Virus record (IMG/VR): IMGVR_UViG_3300045999_003624 | Span: 1-24,032 of that record | From: a virus | Reading direction: 5' to 3' (one strand) | DNA: 24,032 nt | In this document: one piece after another, positions 1 to 6,368 of the stretch | Numbering within the stretch: position 1 is the stretch's first letter | Layout: every line of letters starts with the position of its first letter | Notes under the pieces: model-generated | Database searches by the model: none | Told to the model about the DNA's origin: nothing | Seen by the model: only the letters and a program-made list of their open reading frames with translations | Program-made: the position numbers and the translations under genes

Positions 1-636
1 GATGTCGCCAGACTCACCGAAGTCATTCATCTTCATGGACATCATGCGCTCCATTTGTTCTTGGCGCATCTCTTCCATTTCTTGCTTGCAGTATGCAAAC
101 AAATCCTTGGCAATCTGAACAACTTCAGCCCAAGTCTCAGCCACGTCAATGCGACGGATAAAGACTTGTTCATCCGAAGAGAAGTCAACGCCAGCCAGAG
201 AACCGATCTTGTAATGCAGGTTGATGCGGTCGATCAACAGAAGACCGTTGATATCAACATCGCGAATACCAAAGAAGTTCTTCTCCAGAAGTTCACCGTA
301 GCCCTTGAAGAAGGACTTGCGAATGCCAGGAAACTTTTCTTTGATCTTGCGCTCAATCCGAGCGTCCTCAATCACATTGAGGAAGGTCTTGAAGTTCTTA
401 CCAATCTTCTCATCAAGAGCATCATGCCAGCCTTGCGCTGGAGTGTGTAGTGCGTGACCGACTTCATGCCCGCCAAGCAGGTCATAGAGTTCCGAAGACA
501 TATCATCCCACAGGGGCAGAGTCATGGTGCGAGTCTTGACATCAAAACACGCAGTCTCGACTTTGCGAAACTCCACTTTGATGTTCTCGGTAGCCAGAAG
601 TTTGGCTAGAATGGATTTGGTTTGCTGAAGGGACAT
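1..636 (-). CDS. HEVGH-motif metallopeptidase-like (CobT/VWA-type) protein, C-terminus outside the window
   Basis: Open from an ATG at 636 to the window edge (212 codons, no stop), so the C-terminus is missing. I translated it by hand. It contains HEVGHALHTP with the zinc-binding HExxH pattern at residues 57-61, followed about 30 residues later by NVIEDARIE (E90, D91), the usual place for a third metal ligand. This layout matches the phage peptidases/CobT-like proteins of marine T4-like phages, which often carry a C-terminal VWA domain and work beside a MoxR/CobS-type AAA+ ATPase. The VWA part cannot be seen here. Residues after about 185 become Met/Glu/Gln-rich (EEMRQEQMERMM). The start is supported by GGAGAA eight bases upstream and by its own sigma70-type promoter. 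The peptidase fold is likely from the motif; the substrate is unknown. Confidence 0.72.
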   Translation of the reverse strand, partial: MSLQQTKSILAKLLATENIKVEFRKVETACFDVKTRTMTLPLWDDMSSELYDLLGGHEVGHALHTPAQGWHDALDEKIGKNFKTFLNVIEDARIERKIKEKFPGIRKSFFKGYGELLEKNFFGIRDVDINGLLLIDRINLHYKIGSLAGVDFSSDEQVFIRRIDVAETWAEVVQIAKDLFAYCKQEMEEMRQEQMERMMSMKMNDFGESGDI

Positions 637-663
637 TTCTATGTTCTCCGATCTAATGAATAC

Positions 664-692
664 ATTCTAGCGCGGATCGGGTGACTTGTCAA
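664..692 (-). promoter_or_regulatory. sigma70-type promoter for the HEVGH gene
   Basis: On the minus strand TTGACA (687-692) and TAGAAT (664-669) are separated by exactly 17 bases. The -35 box is perfect and the -10 matches five of six positions. The -10 box ends 27 bases before the ATG at 636. The -35 overlaps the stop codon of the preceding 144-aa gene, so the next gene can be transcribed independently by host RNA polymerase. Confidence 0.75.
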
Positions 693-1123
693 GCAGTCTG
701 TTGCGCGAAAGCAACAGCTTCCCGAATCATTTCGATTCGACGGGACAGGTCTTGCATGATGCGATCCTGTTCAAGACCTTCACCGAATGCGCCTTCTTGG
801 TAGGCGTCAATCTGTTCTGACAGAATCATCTGTTCTTCCATCATGTTACCAACGTCGGAACCGATGTAAGGATTCTTAGGAGCCGCAGGCTTAGCCTTAG
901 GAGTGAAAGGCTGAGGAGCCTTCCATGCTATCTTGCGGAAGAACCAGCCAGGAACGGTCACCTTGACTTGGAAATTCTTGCCGATGAACTTAACAGCAGC
1001 AACAGACAACGGCATCCAGGACTGTTTAGCCGAGCCGTTGTCTTCAATCTCAACAAGGATAGCCTTGTCGGTCTTAGCCTTGGAAACGCCGTAGATGGTG
1101 TGGATTGTGGTAGTCTGACCCAT
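689..1123 (-). CDS. Hypothetical 144-aa protein
   Basis: I do not recognise the family. The N-terminal 60 residues look like a small beta-rich domain (VSKAKTDKAILVEIEDNG, then WMPLSVAAVKFIGKNFQVKVTVPGWFF). A Pro/Ala/Lys linker follows (FTPKAKPAAPKNP), and then an acidic helical tail (residues about 90-144) that could form a coiled coil. The N-terminal pattern, a substrate or ion check followed by a W-F-x-K motif, is seen in small phage proteins of unknown role. The start at 1123 has a ribosome site (GAGAGG, six bases upstream). It lies nine bases after the stop of the 46-aa gene, so the two are probably co-transcribed from the promoter at 1299-1326. Codon use and GC are like the HEVGH gene and richer in GC than the genes on the other side. 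Confidence 0.7.
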   Translation of the reverse strand: MGQTTTIHTIYGVSKAKTDKAILVEIEDNGSAKQSWMPLSVAAVKFIGKNFQVKVTVPGWFFRKIAWKAPQPFTPKAKPAAPKNPYIGSDVGNMMEEQMILSEQIDAYQEGAFGEGLEQDRIMQDLSRRIEMIREAVAFAQQTA

Positions 1124-1132
1124 GATAACCTC

Positions 1133-1273
1133 TCAGATATCGAATTCACAAGCAGCCAAGGCTTCAGCCTCAAACCGCGCCAGCCAGTCACGATAAGCCG
1201 AGGTTTCTTCCAGCGGCATATCGGCGAAAGCATCATCCCACTCTTGGGCTGGGATCGTGTCGTTTGGAATCAT
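1133..1273 (-). CDS. Small acidic protein, 46 aa, unknown function
   Basis: This short reading frame runs MIPNDTIPAQEWDDAFADMP and ends CEFDI before TGA. It is acidic and helical with a Trp at residue 12 and another at 30. I do not recognise it. Support for it being real: a GAGAGG ribosome site six bases before the ATG, a sigma70-type promoter just upstream, and a stop nine bases before the next gene, which has almost the same ribosome-site sequence. It could be a small host-takeover protein, but nothing in the sequence shows this. Confidence 0.6.
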   Translation of the reverse strand: MIPNDTIPAQEWDDAFADMPLEETSAYRDWLARFEAEALAACEFDI

Positions 1274-1298
1274 TAGAACCTCTCTCATCACAGGTACT

Positions 1299-1326
1299 AC
1301 TATACATGGATGAGGAGATGGGTCAA
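1299..1326 (-). promoter_or_regulatory. sigma70-type promoter for the 46-aa / 144-aa gene pair
   Basis: Minus strand TTGACC (1321-1326), 16-base spacer, TATAGT (1299-1304), 25 bases before the ATG at 1273. The -35 matches five of six positions and the -10 five of six. It lies in the 88-base gap after the GIY-YIG-like gene. The same gap also holds a 7-bp inverted repeat (1331-1337 with 1347-1353) that lacks a T tract on the transcribed strand. Confidence 0.6.
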
Positions 1327-1361
1327 GCGGTAGTTGAGTGGATTAGTCAACTATGTTGTTT

Positions 1362-1982
1362 TTATGCAACAAGAAATTCAGAGAGCGTATTTCCTTTCAT
1401 AACATCATGCGAAAGTGTATTTGGCACTCTCCTATCGACTCTATTTGATTTATTTTGAATCTTTTCTGAACTACTTTTGTGGTCTAAATTCATCACCGGA
1501 ACATTACCAAATGTTTTGATGTAGAAGTAAATATACTCATCTTCTACCATATGCATAAATGCTTTTGTTAAAATCTCATTCATGTCTTTATTTGGAATAG
1601 AAAGACTATACCAAACTCTCAATTCTGAATTCATCAAATCTGGATCATCATTATGAAACAAAGCATACTTTTCATGAAATAGTCTATACTTTTTATCTTT
1701 AGTTCTTGGATTATAGAGATGTTTATTATGTTGAAACATTCTCTTGGTAGAATTCATTTGAATACTGCCTGGATACTTTCTGTTTTTCTTATCGTAATGC
1801 ATTCCGCCAGACATTCCAATATAGAATGTATCCTCATAAAAACAAGGCAATACAGAATTGTCCGGCTTTTCTTTACTGCAAGCTAGCCCATATATCACAT
1901 TAGGAAGACCTTTAGTTGCTTGAATAACAGAATTCTTATCAAACCAACCAATGTGTCTGCCGTTTTCACTATATAGATGCAT
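1362..1982 (-). CDS. GIY-YIG-like nuclease, probable homing endonuclease
   Basis: 206 aa, AT-rich. Residues 29-33 (VIYGL) and 54-60 (YIGMSGG) fit the two signature strands of a GIY-YIG nuclease, with a spacer longer than in small family members. Arg81/His85 (RMFQHN) and Glu120 (SELRVW) are placed where the catalytic Arg and metal-binding Glu would be. The C-terminal 80 residues have no motif I recognise and may form a DNA-binding part. The start at 1982 follows the stop of the glycosyltransferase gene by three bases, and its ribosome site (AGAGGATG) overlaps that stop. The family call rests on a spaced motif only; a different fold is possible. Confidence 0.5.
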   Translation of the reverse strand: MHLYSENGRHIGWFDKNSVIQATKGLPNVIYGLACSKEKPDNSVLPCFYEDTFYIGMSGGMHYDKKNRKYPGSIQMNSTKRMFQHNKHLYNPRTKDKKYRLFHEKYALFHNDDPDLMNSELRVWYSLSIPNKDMNEILTKAFMHMVEDEYIYFYIKTFGNVPVMNLDHKSSSEKIQNKSNRVDRRVPNTLSHDVMKGNTLSEFLVA

Positions 1983-1985
1983 TTT

Positions 1986-2891
1986 TCATCCTCTGAAATT
2001 TGTTTCCAAGTGCATGCCGTAGTTGTTGATTCCGTTAGGAACATCAACTCCAGGCTTGTATCTTAACACATTTTTCTTGAAAGGTGAATAGTCCACGTAG
2101 TGGTGCCATCTTCCGTAGCGCCAAACGACTCTGGAGACATCTGGATGCATGTCCACCAGCATCTGCGACTTGTTGATTGTACCCTCAGGATTCAAGGTGC
2201 CATCTCGCCACTTTGACTTGTCCTGTGTACCTTCAGCATGATAAAACTCAGCAGTATTACCACCTTTTACAGTTTGAGTAGCAGCTTTGCCTTGCAAAAA
2301 TGCATTGAATTGTATCGTGCAGTCACCGTCTTTGAGTACCCGCAAGCAAATATCGGTGTCTTCATTATATCGTCCACGCCAACGATGCTTACACTTGTTG
2401 TCAATCAGCAGGGTTGAATATATGCGAGTGTTCTTCACATAGGGTGGATAACTTTGATTCGGCGCGATGAAGAATCGATACTGAAAGCCGGCGATGGGAA
2501 CATTCTCATAGCGATCTACAAAGTCTTCAGCAGCACGAAAGATCGCACCAGACTCTACGCGGATACGCTTGTTCTGATGCAGCCGATAGAAGTCTGAGAT
2601 GTTACAATCCATTACCCAATGCTTTTCTGCGCCAATCTCAATAGAGTGATCCCAGCAAAGATTTCTAGCACGACCAGGACCATCGCCGTGATTAGAAAAT
2701 GGTGCAATGAGTAAGGTCGCGTAGTCACGAAGATTGAAGTTGTCTAGTGCTTTTTCGTATGGTTCCTCATCTTGAGGTTCGATCATGATGTAATGAGGTA
2801 CCTTCATCCTAGACAGTGATCTTGATGTATACATGGACTCTGATCTCCCTTTGGAGATGATATAGACTGGCCATTTTGGATTAGTTGTCAT
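1986..2891 (-). CDS. TET-associated glycosyltransferase (TAGT)-like protein
   Basis: 301 aa. Visible blocks are VYIISKGR near residue 9, PGRARNLCW (72-80), HWVMDCNISDFYRL (91-104), EDFVDRYENVPIAG (122-135), NTRIYS (154-159), WRGRYNEDTDICLRVLKDG (171-189) and KGGNT (209-213). This block order matches, from memory, the TAGT family of phage nucleotide-sugar transferases. Members in some phages sit beside TET/JBP oxygenases and are predicted to add sugars to modified DNA bases. The D-x-N at 95-97 stands where a DxD-type metal site is expected, but here the usual DDN reads DCN. No TET gene is in this window, so the acceptor (DNA or protein) is open. A clear AGGAG lies before the ATG. It is flanked by two probable homing endonuclease genes with gaps of only three bases. 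Confidence 0.72.
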   Translation of the reverse strand: MTTNPKWPVYIISKGRSESMYTSRSLSRMKVPHYIMIEPQDEEPYEKALDNFNLRDYATLLIAPFSNHGDGPGRARNLCWDHSIEIGAEKHWVMDCNISDFYRLHQNKRIRVESGAIFRAAEDFVDRYENVPIAGFQYRFFIAPNQSYPPYVKNTRIYSTLLIDNKCKHRWRGRYNEDTDICLRVLKDGDCTIQFNAFLQGKAATQTVKGGNTAEFYHAEGTQDKSKWRDGTLNPEGTINKSQMLVDMHPDVSRVVWRYGRWHHYVDYSPFKKNVLRYKPGVDVPNGINNYGMHLETNFRG

Positions 2892-2894
2892 AAT

Positions 2895-3497
2895 TTATTC
2901 ACTCCTAGCAAATTCACCATGCAATTCCGATCTCTTATTCAAGATCCATTCTTTTGCAAGGTCTAAATTCTCTTGTGTTATGGAAAAGAAATGCTTGTGG
3001 TATTTTTTACCTAAATGCTGTATTTGTGCATGGATACAGTTCTTCTTCTCATATATTGAGATTCCCTTGTAACCAGATGAGTTGTCTTTTCTGATTTTCT
3101 GATTACAATTGTTTTGTTGTGTTGTTGCTTCTCTCAAATTCTCAATTCTATCATTTAGAGGATTGCAATCAATGTGATCTACCAATCCTGGGCAGTATCC
3201 ATGATGATAAAGAAAAACTATATGATGATTTGGATATCTTTTATCATCAATACACACTCGCCTTCTATTTCTTGATGTATGTATTCTTGAAGCCAATTCA
3301 CCTCTTTTTACTTTACCAAAAGCGGCAGGAGACTTTCTATAGAGAAGACCATCACGATATTCAAACAAACTCCTAACATAGTCTTGAGTTAGATGTTCAT
3401 ACAGATTGAGTTTAGCGTTAGGTATGGGATCGGACGTTCGATCTAGACCAAAAAAATCACATAATGAGTTATGAATAGAATAAATATCTTTAGACAT
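2895..3497 (-). CDS. HNH homing endonuclease with AP2-type DNA-binding domain
   Basis: 200 aa, AT-rich. An HNH nuclease core runs from about residue 88 to 125: NHHIVFLYHHG, then LVDHIDCNPLNDRIENLREA. His91/92 and the DHID histidine at 108, plus Asn115 and Asn120, are candidate catalytic and metal residues. The segment GYKGISIYEKKNCIHAQI (142-159) with GKKYHKHFF is the AP2-type DNA-binding domain found at the C-terminus of many phage HNH homing endonucleases. The ribosome site AGAGG lies eight bases before the ATG. It stands free rather than inside an intron, three bases before the glycosyltransferase gene. This type usually cleaves a conserved site in a related phage lacking the insertion, which would carry neighbours along with it; that role is inferred. 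Confidence 0.88.
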   Translation of the reverse strand: MSKDIYSIHNSLCDFFGLDRTSDPIPNAKLNLYEHLTQDYVRSLFEYRDGLLYRKSPAAFGKVKRGELASRIHTSRNRRRVCIDDKRYPNHHIVFLYHHGYCPGLVDHIDCNPLNDRIENLREATTQQNNCNQKIRKDNSSGYKGISIYEKKNCIHAQIQHLGKKYHKHFFSITQENLDLAKEWILNKRSELHGEFARSE

Positions 3498-3528
3498 ACT
3501 GACTACCTCTTATAGTTAGTTTTGTTTA

Positions 3529-3560
3529 GATGAAAAAGATGCGTCAACATCTTTTTCATC
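3529..3560. other. Perfect 13-bp stem-loop in the gap before the HNH gene
   Basis: GATGAAAAAGATG (3529-3541) and CATCTTTTTCATC (3548-3560) are exact reverse complements around a six-base loop. No T run follows on either strand, so it is not a standard intrinsic terminator. It lies in the 92-base gap between the long metabolic operon (ending at 3590) and the endonuclease/glycosyltransferase cassette. Confidence 0.8.
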
Positions 3561-3568
3561 GCCATTGA

Positions 3569-3576
3569 TATTTATC
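3569..3576 (-). promoter_or_regulatory. Possible late promoter (GATAAATA) before the HNH gene
   Basis: Minus strand GATAAATA differs by one base from the T4 late consensus TATAAATA. It lies 72 bases before the ATG at 3497 in a gap, which is further away than the other late promoters here. The core also forms a small palindrome (TTGATA-TT-TATCAA), so the match may be chance. Confidence 0.3.
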
Positions 3577-3589
3577 AAAAATGGAAGTT

Positions 3590-3949
3590 TCACTCTTCCT
3601 CAATCCAACGCATCAATGCATTCTCTGTCCGATCAAGTTTCGGATGCCAAATAGACTTTGTTTTCTCAGTGAGGTGTTGATCAATCAACTTAGCAAATTC
3701 CTCATAGTCATCTTTGTTCCGAAAGTGGACATAGATTGTCTTGTATGTTGGGTTGTTTTCTTGAGTGTACTCTGGCATACCAACCCAATGCTTCTTCCAT
3801 TCTTTGTCTTCTTGTTGCTCCAGAGACAGACGTTCAGATTCATCCAAGTCCATGAAGTCAAATACAGATGCGGGCTTTGACGCTTCGCTCTTCTTTCCGA
3901 TAAAACTATCGTATTGTGTTGATTCTTTCAATACAGGTTTCTTAGCCAT
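3590..3949 (-). CDS. Conserved phage hypothetical protein, 119 aa (HWVGMPE motif)
   Basis: The C-terminal half contains WKKHWVGMPEYTQ (about residues 51-63), IYVHFRNKDDYEEFAKLIDQ and TEKTKSIWHP. I remember this block arrangement from many small phage and bacterial proteins of unknown function. Some of them lie beside ParB-like/DNA methylase or nucleotide metabolism genes. The N-terminal 50 residues are charged and probably disordered. It starts three bases after the stop of the dCMP deaminase gene with an AGGAG ribosome site inside the end of that gene, so it is the last gene of the long operon. No function can be assigned. Confidence 0.75.
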   Translation of the reverse strand: MAKKPVLKESTQYDSFIGKKSEASKPASVFDFMDLDESERLSLEQQEDKEWKKHWVGMPEYTQENNPTYKTIYVHFRNKDDYEEFAKLIDQHLTEKTKSIWHPKLDRTENALMRWIEEE

Positions 3950-3952
3950 AAT

Positions 3953-4399
3953 TTACTCCTCTAATGACAAATGTGCGGTATACACATTACACTTATGTAG
4001 GAAATCTAATCCATCACTGTTGCGATACGGTTCGCTATAAAACACTTTGGATATGCCAGATTGATAGATCATTTTAGCACACTCTAAGCATGGAACACAA
4101 GTCACGAACATGTAAGCACCCTCACCACTTTCTGTAGATCGGGCAAGTTTCAAGATTGCATTGGACTCTGCATGCAGAACCTCTGGTTTTGTTCTCAATA
4201 AAGGCTCAACTTTGTCTGGAGTGTATATCTTATCTTCACACTCGTTTGTCCAGCCAGATGGCATACCATTGTATCCAATGGAAATGATACGGTTATCTTT
4301 TACGATAATCGCACCAACTTTTCGTCTTACGGCTGTGCTAAGATCACCGAAGATACGGGCAGTCTTCATGAATGCCCACATGTACTTCTCTTTCATCAT
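3953..4399 (-). CDS. cd: dCMP (deoxycytidylate) deaminase
   Basis: 148 aa. It converts dCMP to dUMP, feeding dTMP synthesis for phage DNA. The zinc site is visible as HAE (76-78, Glu78 the proton shuttle) and CVPCLEC (101-107, Cys104 and Cys107 as zinc ligands). The N-terminal segment MWAFMKTARIFGDLS with RRKVGAIIVKDNRIISIGYNG is typical of the family, as is the extra loop GMPSGWTNECEDK. It is shorter than T4 Cd (about 190 aa) but contains the full core. The ATG overlaps the end of the upstream kinase by four bases (ATGA), implying translational coupling. This is one of the best-supported calls here. Confidence 0.95.
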   Translation of the reverse strand: MMKEKYMWAFMKTARIFGDLSTAVRRKVGAIIVKDNRIISIGYNGMPSGWTNECEDKIYTPDKVEPLLRTKPEVLHAESNAILKLARSTESGEGAYMFVTCVPCLECAKMIYQSGISKVFYSEPYRNSDGLDFLHKCNVYTAHLSLEE

Positions 4400-5160
4400 A
4401 ATGAATTGATGTCCTTTTCAGTTATTGTATAGACACCTTGATGTTGAACGGAGATGGACGCAAGTTTGTTTGCAAAAGGAATAGCATTTTCTATGCTTCC
4501 TGTAAACAGATAAAAAACTGCTAATGATGCGAGATGAACATCACCTGCGCCAGTCACATCATGCACTTCAACTTTGTCTGTTGGATAGATTTTATCATTC
4601 CATCGTGTTCCTTCTGAACTCAAAGTCACTATGTAATCAGATGGAAGTGATGTTGCTTTAGAAAATTCTGATTCGTTGATTTTGACGTAGCAACCATCAA
4701 ACCTACCCAGGTCTGTTTTTTTGGTATCTATGAAGATCGGTCCTGTGTAAGACTTTCTAATCTCTTCTACAAAGTCATATGTGATAAATCCTTTATCATA
4801 ATCAGATATAACAATAGCATCATACCCATCATTGCAATCTACAATCCTAAGAGGTACCTGATCAGCATCACTGTCAACACGAAGAAGTTGATATCCGCTT
4901 TTGACGTCAATATATCTTGTCTTTACAGACTGATTGCCTCTAATGTGTTTGACTTCACAATTAAGTGCTTCTAGATTTTTGCGTACATTGCTCGACATTC
5001 CTCCACGAAAGTCTTGCTTTCCAGTCGTCTTCAAAACAGGAATGGGCGCTTCAGGTGAAACTCTATCTACAGTTCCATAGATATAGTTGTCTATACAAGT
5101 ATCACCGATTAGCAATACTTTGTATTTTTGCTGTCGAAGAGTAGTCACCAAATCTGTCAT
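4396..5160 (-). CDS. HldE-type sugar (heptose phosphate) kinase, PfkB family
   Basis: 254 aa from the ATG at 5160. I preferred this start over a longer frame beginning at 5220 because GAGG lies nine bases before it and the homology begins at KVLLIGD. Motifs: IGDTCIDNYIYG (18-29), RVSPEAPIPV (33-42), FRGGMSSNV (51-59), ISDYDKG (118-124), IDTKKTD (144-150), and DVTGAGD (201-207) with the catalytic Asp207. These align with the N-terminal kinase half of HldE (RfaE), which phosphorylates D-glycero-D-manno-heptose 7-phosphate. About 30 residues of the usual lid region, between residues 70 and 80, are absent, so the substrate may differ. It overlaps the adenylyltransferase gene by 59 bases and is followed by the dCMP deaminase gene. 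Confidence 0.85.
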   Translation of the reverse strand: MTDLVTTLRQQKYKVLLIGDTCIDNYIYGTVDRVSPEAPIPVLKTTGKQDFRGGMSSNVRKNLEALNCEVKHIRGNQSVKTRYIDVKSGYQLLRVDSDADQVPLRIVDCNDGYDAIVISDYDKGFITYDFVEEIRKSYTGPIFIDTKKTDLGRFDGCYVKINESEFSKATSLPSDYIVTLSSEGTRWNDKIYPTDKVEVHDVTGAGDVHLASLAVFYLFTGSIENAIPFANKLASISVQHQGVYTITEKDINSL

Positions 5161-5500
5161 AGAACACAACCTCATTACAATACTGTTTAGCCAATTTACT
5201 GGTTTCGCGATGATCGCCACCCTTTACGATGATGTCTGGTTTGTACGCAACAAGAATATGAATTAGATCGTCTTCGCTGCCAAACACCTGCACTTCATCA
5301 ACCGCTTTTAGATTCTGCAAAAAAGTCTTTCTCTCATATACATCATTGATCGGTCGATTGTTGCCTTTCAATTCTCTAATACGCTTGTCTGTGTCTATTG
5401 CAACCATCAGATGATCGCCAAGACTCTTTGCATAGTTGAGAATCTTCAGATGCCCAAGATGAAGAACATCAAAAGTTCCGTTCAGAAATATCTTCTTCAC
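5102..5500 (-). CDS. HldE-type nucleotidyltransferase (RfaE2-like)
   Basis: 132 aa, the usual size of a stand-alone cytidylyltransferase-fold domain. GTFDVLHLGH (8-17) is the nucleotide-binding HxGH signature. LKGNNRPIND, IIVKGGDHR and YSSTAKI are equivalents of the LKGDSRPVN, LVKGGDYK and STTNII blocks in the C-terminal half of HldE. That enzyme attaches AMP to heptose 1-phosphate, giving ADP-heptose. A TagD-like glycerol-phosphate cytidylyltransferase is the main alternative, but the LKG..RP and VKGGD blocks favour HldE. The ATG overlaps the stop of the cupin gene by four bases. In bacteria the two activities are often fused; here they are separate, overlapping genes in the order transferase then kinase. 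Confidence 0.87.
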   Translation of the reverse strand: MKKIFLNGTFDVLHLGHLKILNYAKSLGDHLMVAIDTDKRIRELKGNNRPINDVYERKTFLQNLKAVDEVQVFGSEDDLIHILVAYKPDIIVKGGDHRETSKLAKQYCNEVVFYDRFGDYSSTAKIQSIANR

Positions 5501-5856
5501 CTTTGACTGTCTCCTCTAGATACACGATAGTTATCTTCCACACTGTCTGGTGTAGATACTTCAATTATAGTACCTTTCTCTAGACAAGTCAATCTGTGGG
5601 GAAGCAGAGGTGGATTGTGCCAAACATCACCCGTCTTTAGAGTTTTGGTATATGTTGACGCATCTTTAGTATCAATGCACTCTACAATGAATCTGCCCTC
5701 GAGGACATACCAAGTCTCTTCTTTCTCCGCATGAAAGTGCATTGAGAACTTTGCGTCTTGATGGAAGTTTAGAAATTTACTACAATACTTGTCATTGGAC
5801 ACCCAAATCTCTTCACTTCCCCACCCCTTTGAAACTGGTCCTTGGAGTCTAGTCAT
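5497..5856 (-). CDS. Single-domain cupin, probable sugar isomerase/epimerase-like protein
   Basis: 119 aa. The cupin motif is clear: SMHFHAEKEETWYVLEG (residues 38-54) with two His and a Glu for the metal, then GDVWHNPPLLPHRL with the second-motif His. The leading KGWGSEEIWVSNDKY block resembles the cupin part of mannose-6-phosphate isomerases and sugar-binding cupins. Its ATG overlaps the deformylase stop by four bases and its stop overlaps the start of the nucleotidyltransferase. Lying directly before the HldE-type pair, it probably acts on the same sugar. The reaction cannot be told from the sequence; it could also be a non-catalytic sugar-binding protein. Confidence 0.85.
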   Translation of the reverse strand: MTRLQGPVSKGWGSEEIWVSNDKYCSKFLNFHQDAKFSMHFHAEKEETWYVLEGRFIVECIDTKDASTYTKTLKTGDVWHNPPLLPHRLTCLEKGTIIEVSTPDSVEDNYRVSRGDSQR

Positions 5857-6368
5857 TTTACTTTCCTTTTTAGAATCATGCGCTTTCTAGTTGCGCGTTG
5901 AAGTTCAAATGATGATGCACGATTCAAATATGTTATTCCATCTAAGTGATCCAATTCATGCAATGCAACCCTAGCGGACATACCAATGAATTGTTGCGTC
6001 TTTGTTTCGCCGTCGGCAGTCTGAAATCTGATTCTCACTGCATCTGGGCGCTTGACGTTCATGTACAGAAGAGGAAAACTCAAGCATCCTTCTTTCATGC
6101 TGACTTCGTTTTCAGACACACTCACGATCCTAGGATTGAATATTGCGAGAGGTTCTACACTATCGACTCGCATGACGAACACTTTGTACCGAATACCAAC
6201 TTGACAAGCTGACAAACCGAGCCCGTTGTTCTTGATCATACACTCGTTCATCTTGAAGGCTAAGTCTTTTGGATCGTAAGGAAGATTTTCAAAATCAAAG
6301 TCTCTCTGCGTCTGCTTCAAGATTTCACTTGTTTCTGGAATTAGTTCTAGTGCTTTCAATTCAATCAT
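5853..6368 (-). CDS. def: Peptide deformylase
   Basis: 171 aa. It removes the N-formyl group from new proteins, acting at the ribosome. All three signature motifs are present: GLGLSACQVG (49-58), EGCLSFP (93-99, metal ligand Cys95) and HELDH (137-141, metal ligands His137 and His141, catalytic Glu138). The length equals that of bacterial enzymes, so it is probably functional. The basic C-terminal tail (RATRKRMILKRKVK) is unusual and may aid ribosome binding. Phage deformylases are known from marine T4-like phages, where they are thought to maintain host or phage protein maturation during infection. Its start overlaps the gp46 stop by four bases (ATGA). Confidence 0.96.
   Translation of the reverse strand: MIELKALELIPETSEILKQTQRDFDFENLPYDPKDLAFKMNECMIKNNGLGLSACQVGIRYKVFVMRVDSVEPLAIFNPRIVSVSENEVSMKEGCLSFPLLYMNVKRPDAVRIRFQTADGETKTQQFIGMSARVALHELDHLDGITYLNRASSFELQRATRKRMILKRKVK

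Noticed and set aside
55-450. Plus-strand open frame of 131 codons
   Set aside because: It lies fully antisense to the HEVGH protein, whose motif and promoter are convincing.
958-1236. 92-codon minus-strand frame overlapping the 46-aa and 144-aa genes
   Set aside because: It is in another frame of two genes that each have a good ribosome site, and its Leu/Arg/Ser-rich product looks like a shadow.
1331-1353. 7-bp inverted repeat as a terminator after the GIY-YIG-like gene
   Set aside because: There is no T run on the minus strand after the stem, and the loop is nine bases. A T-rich stretch follows only on the plus strand, where there is no gene.
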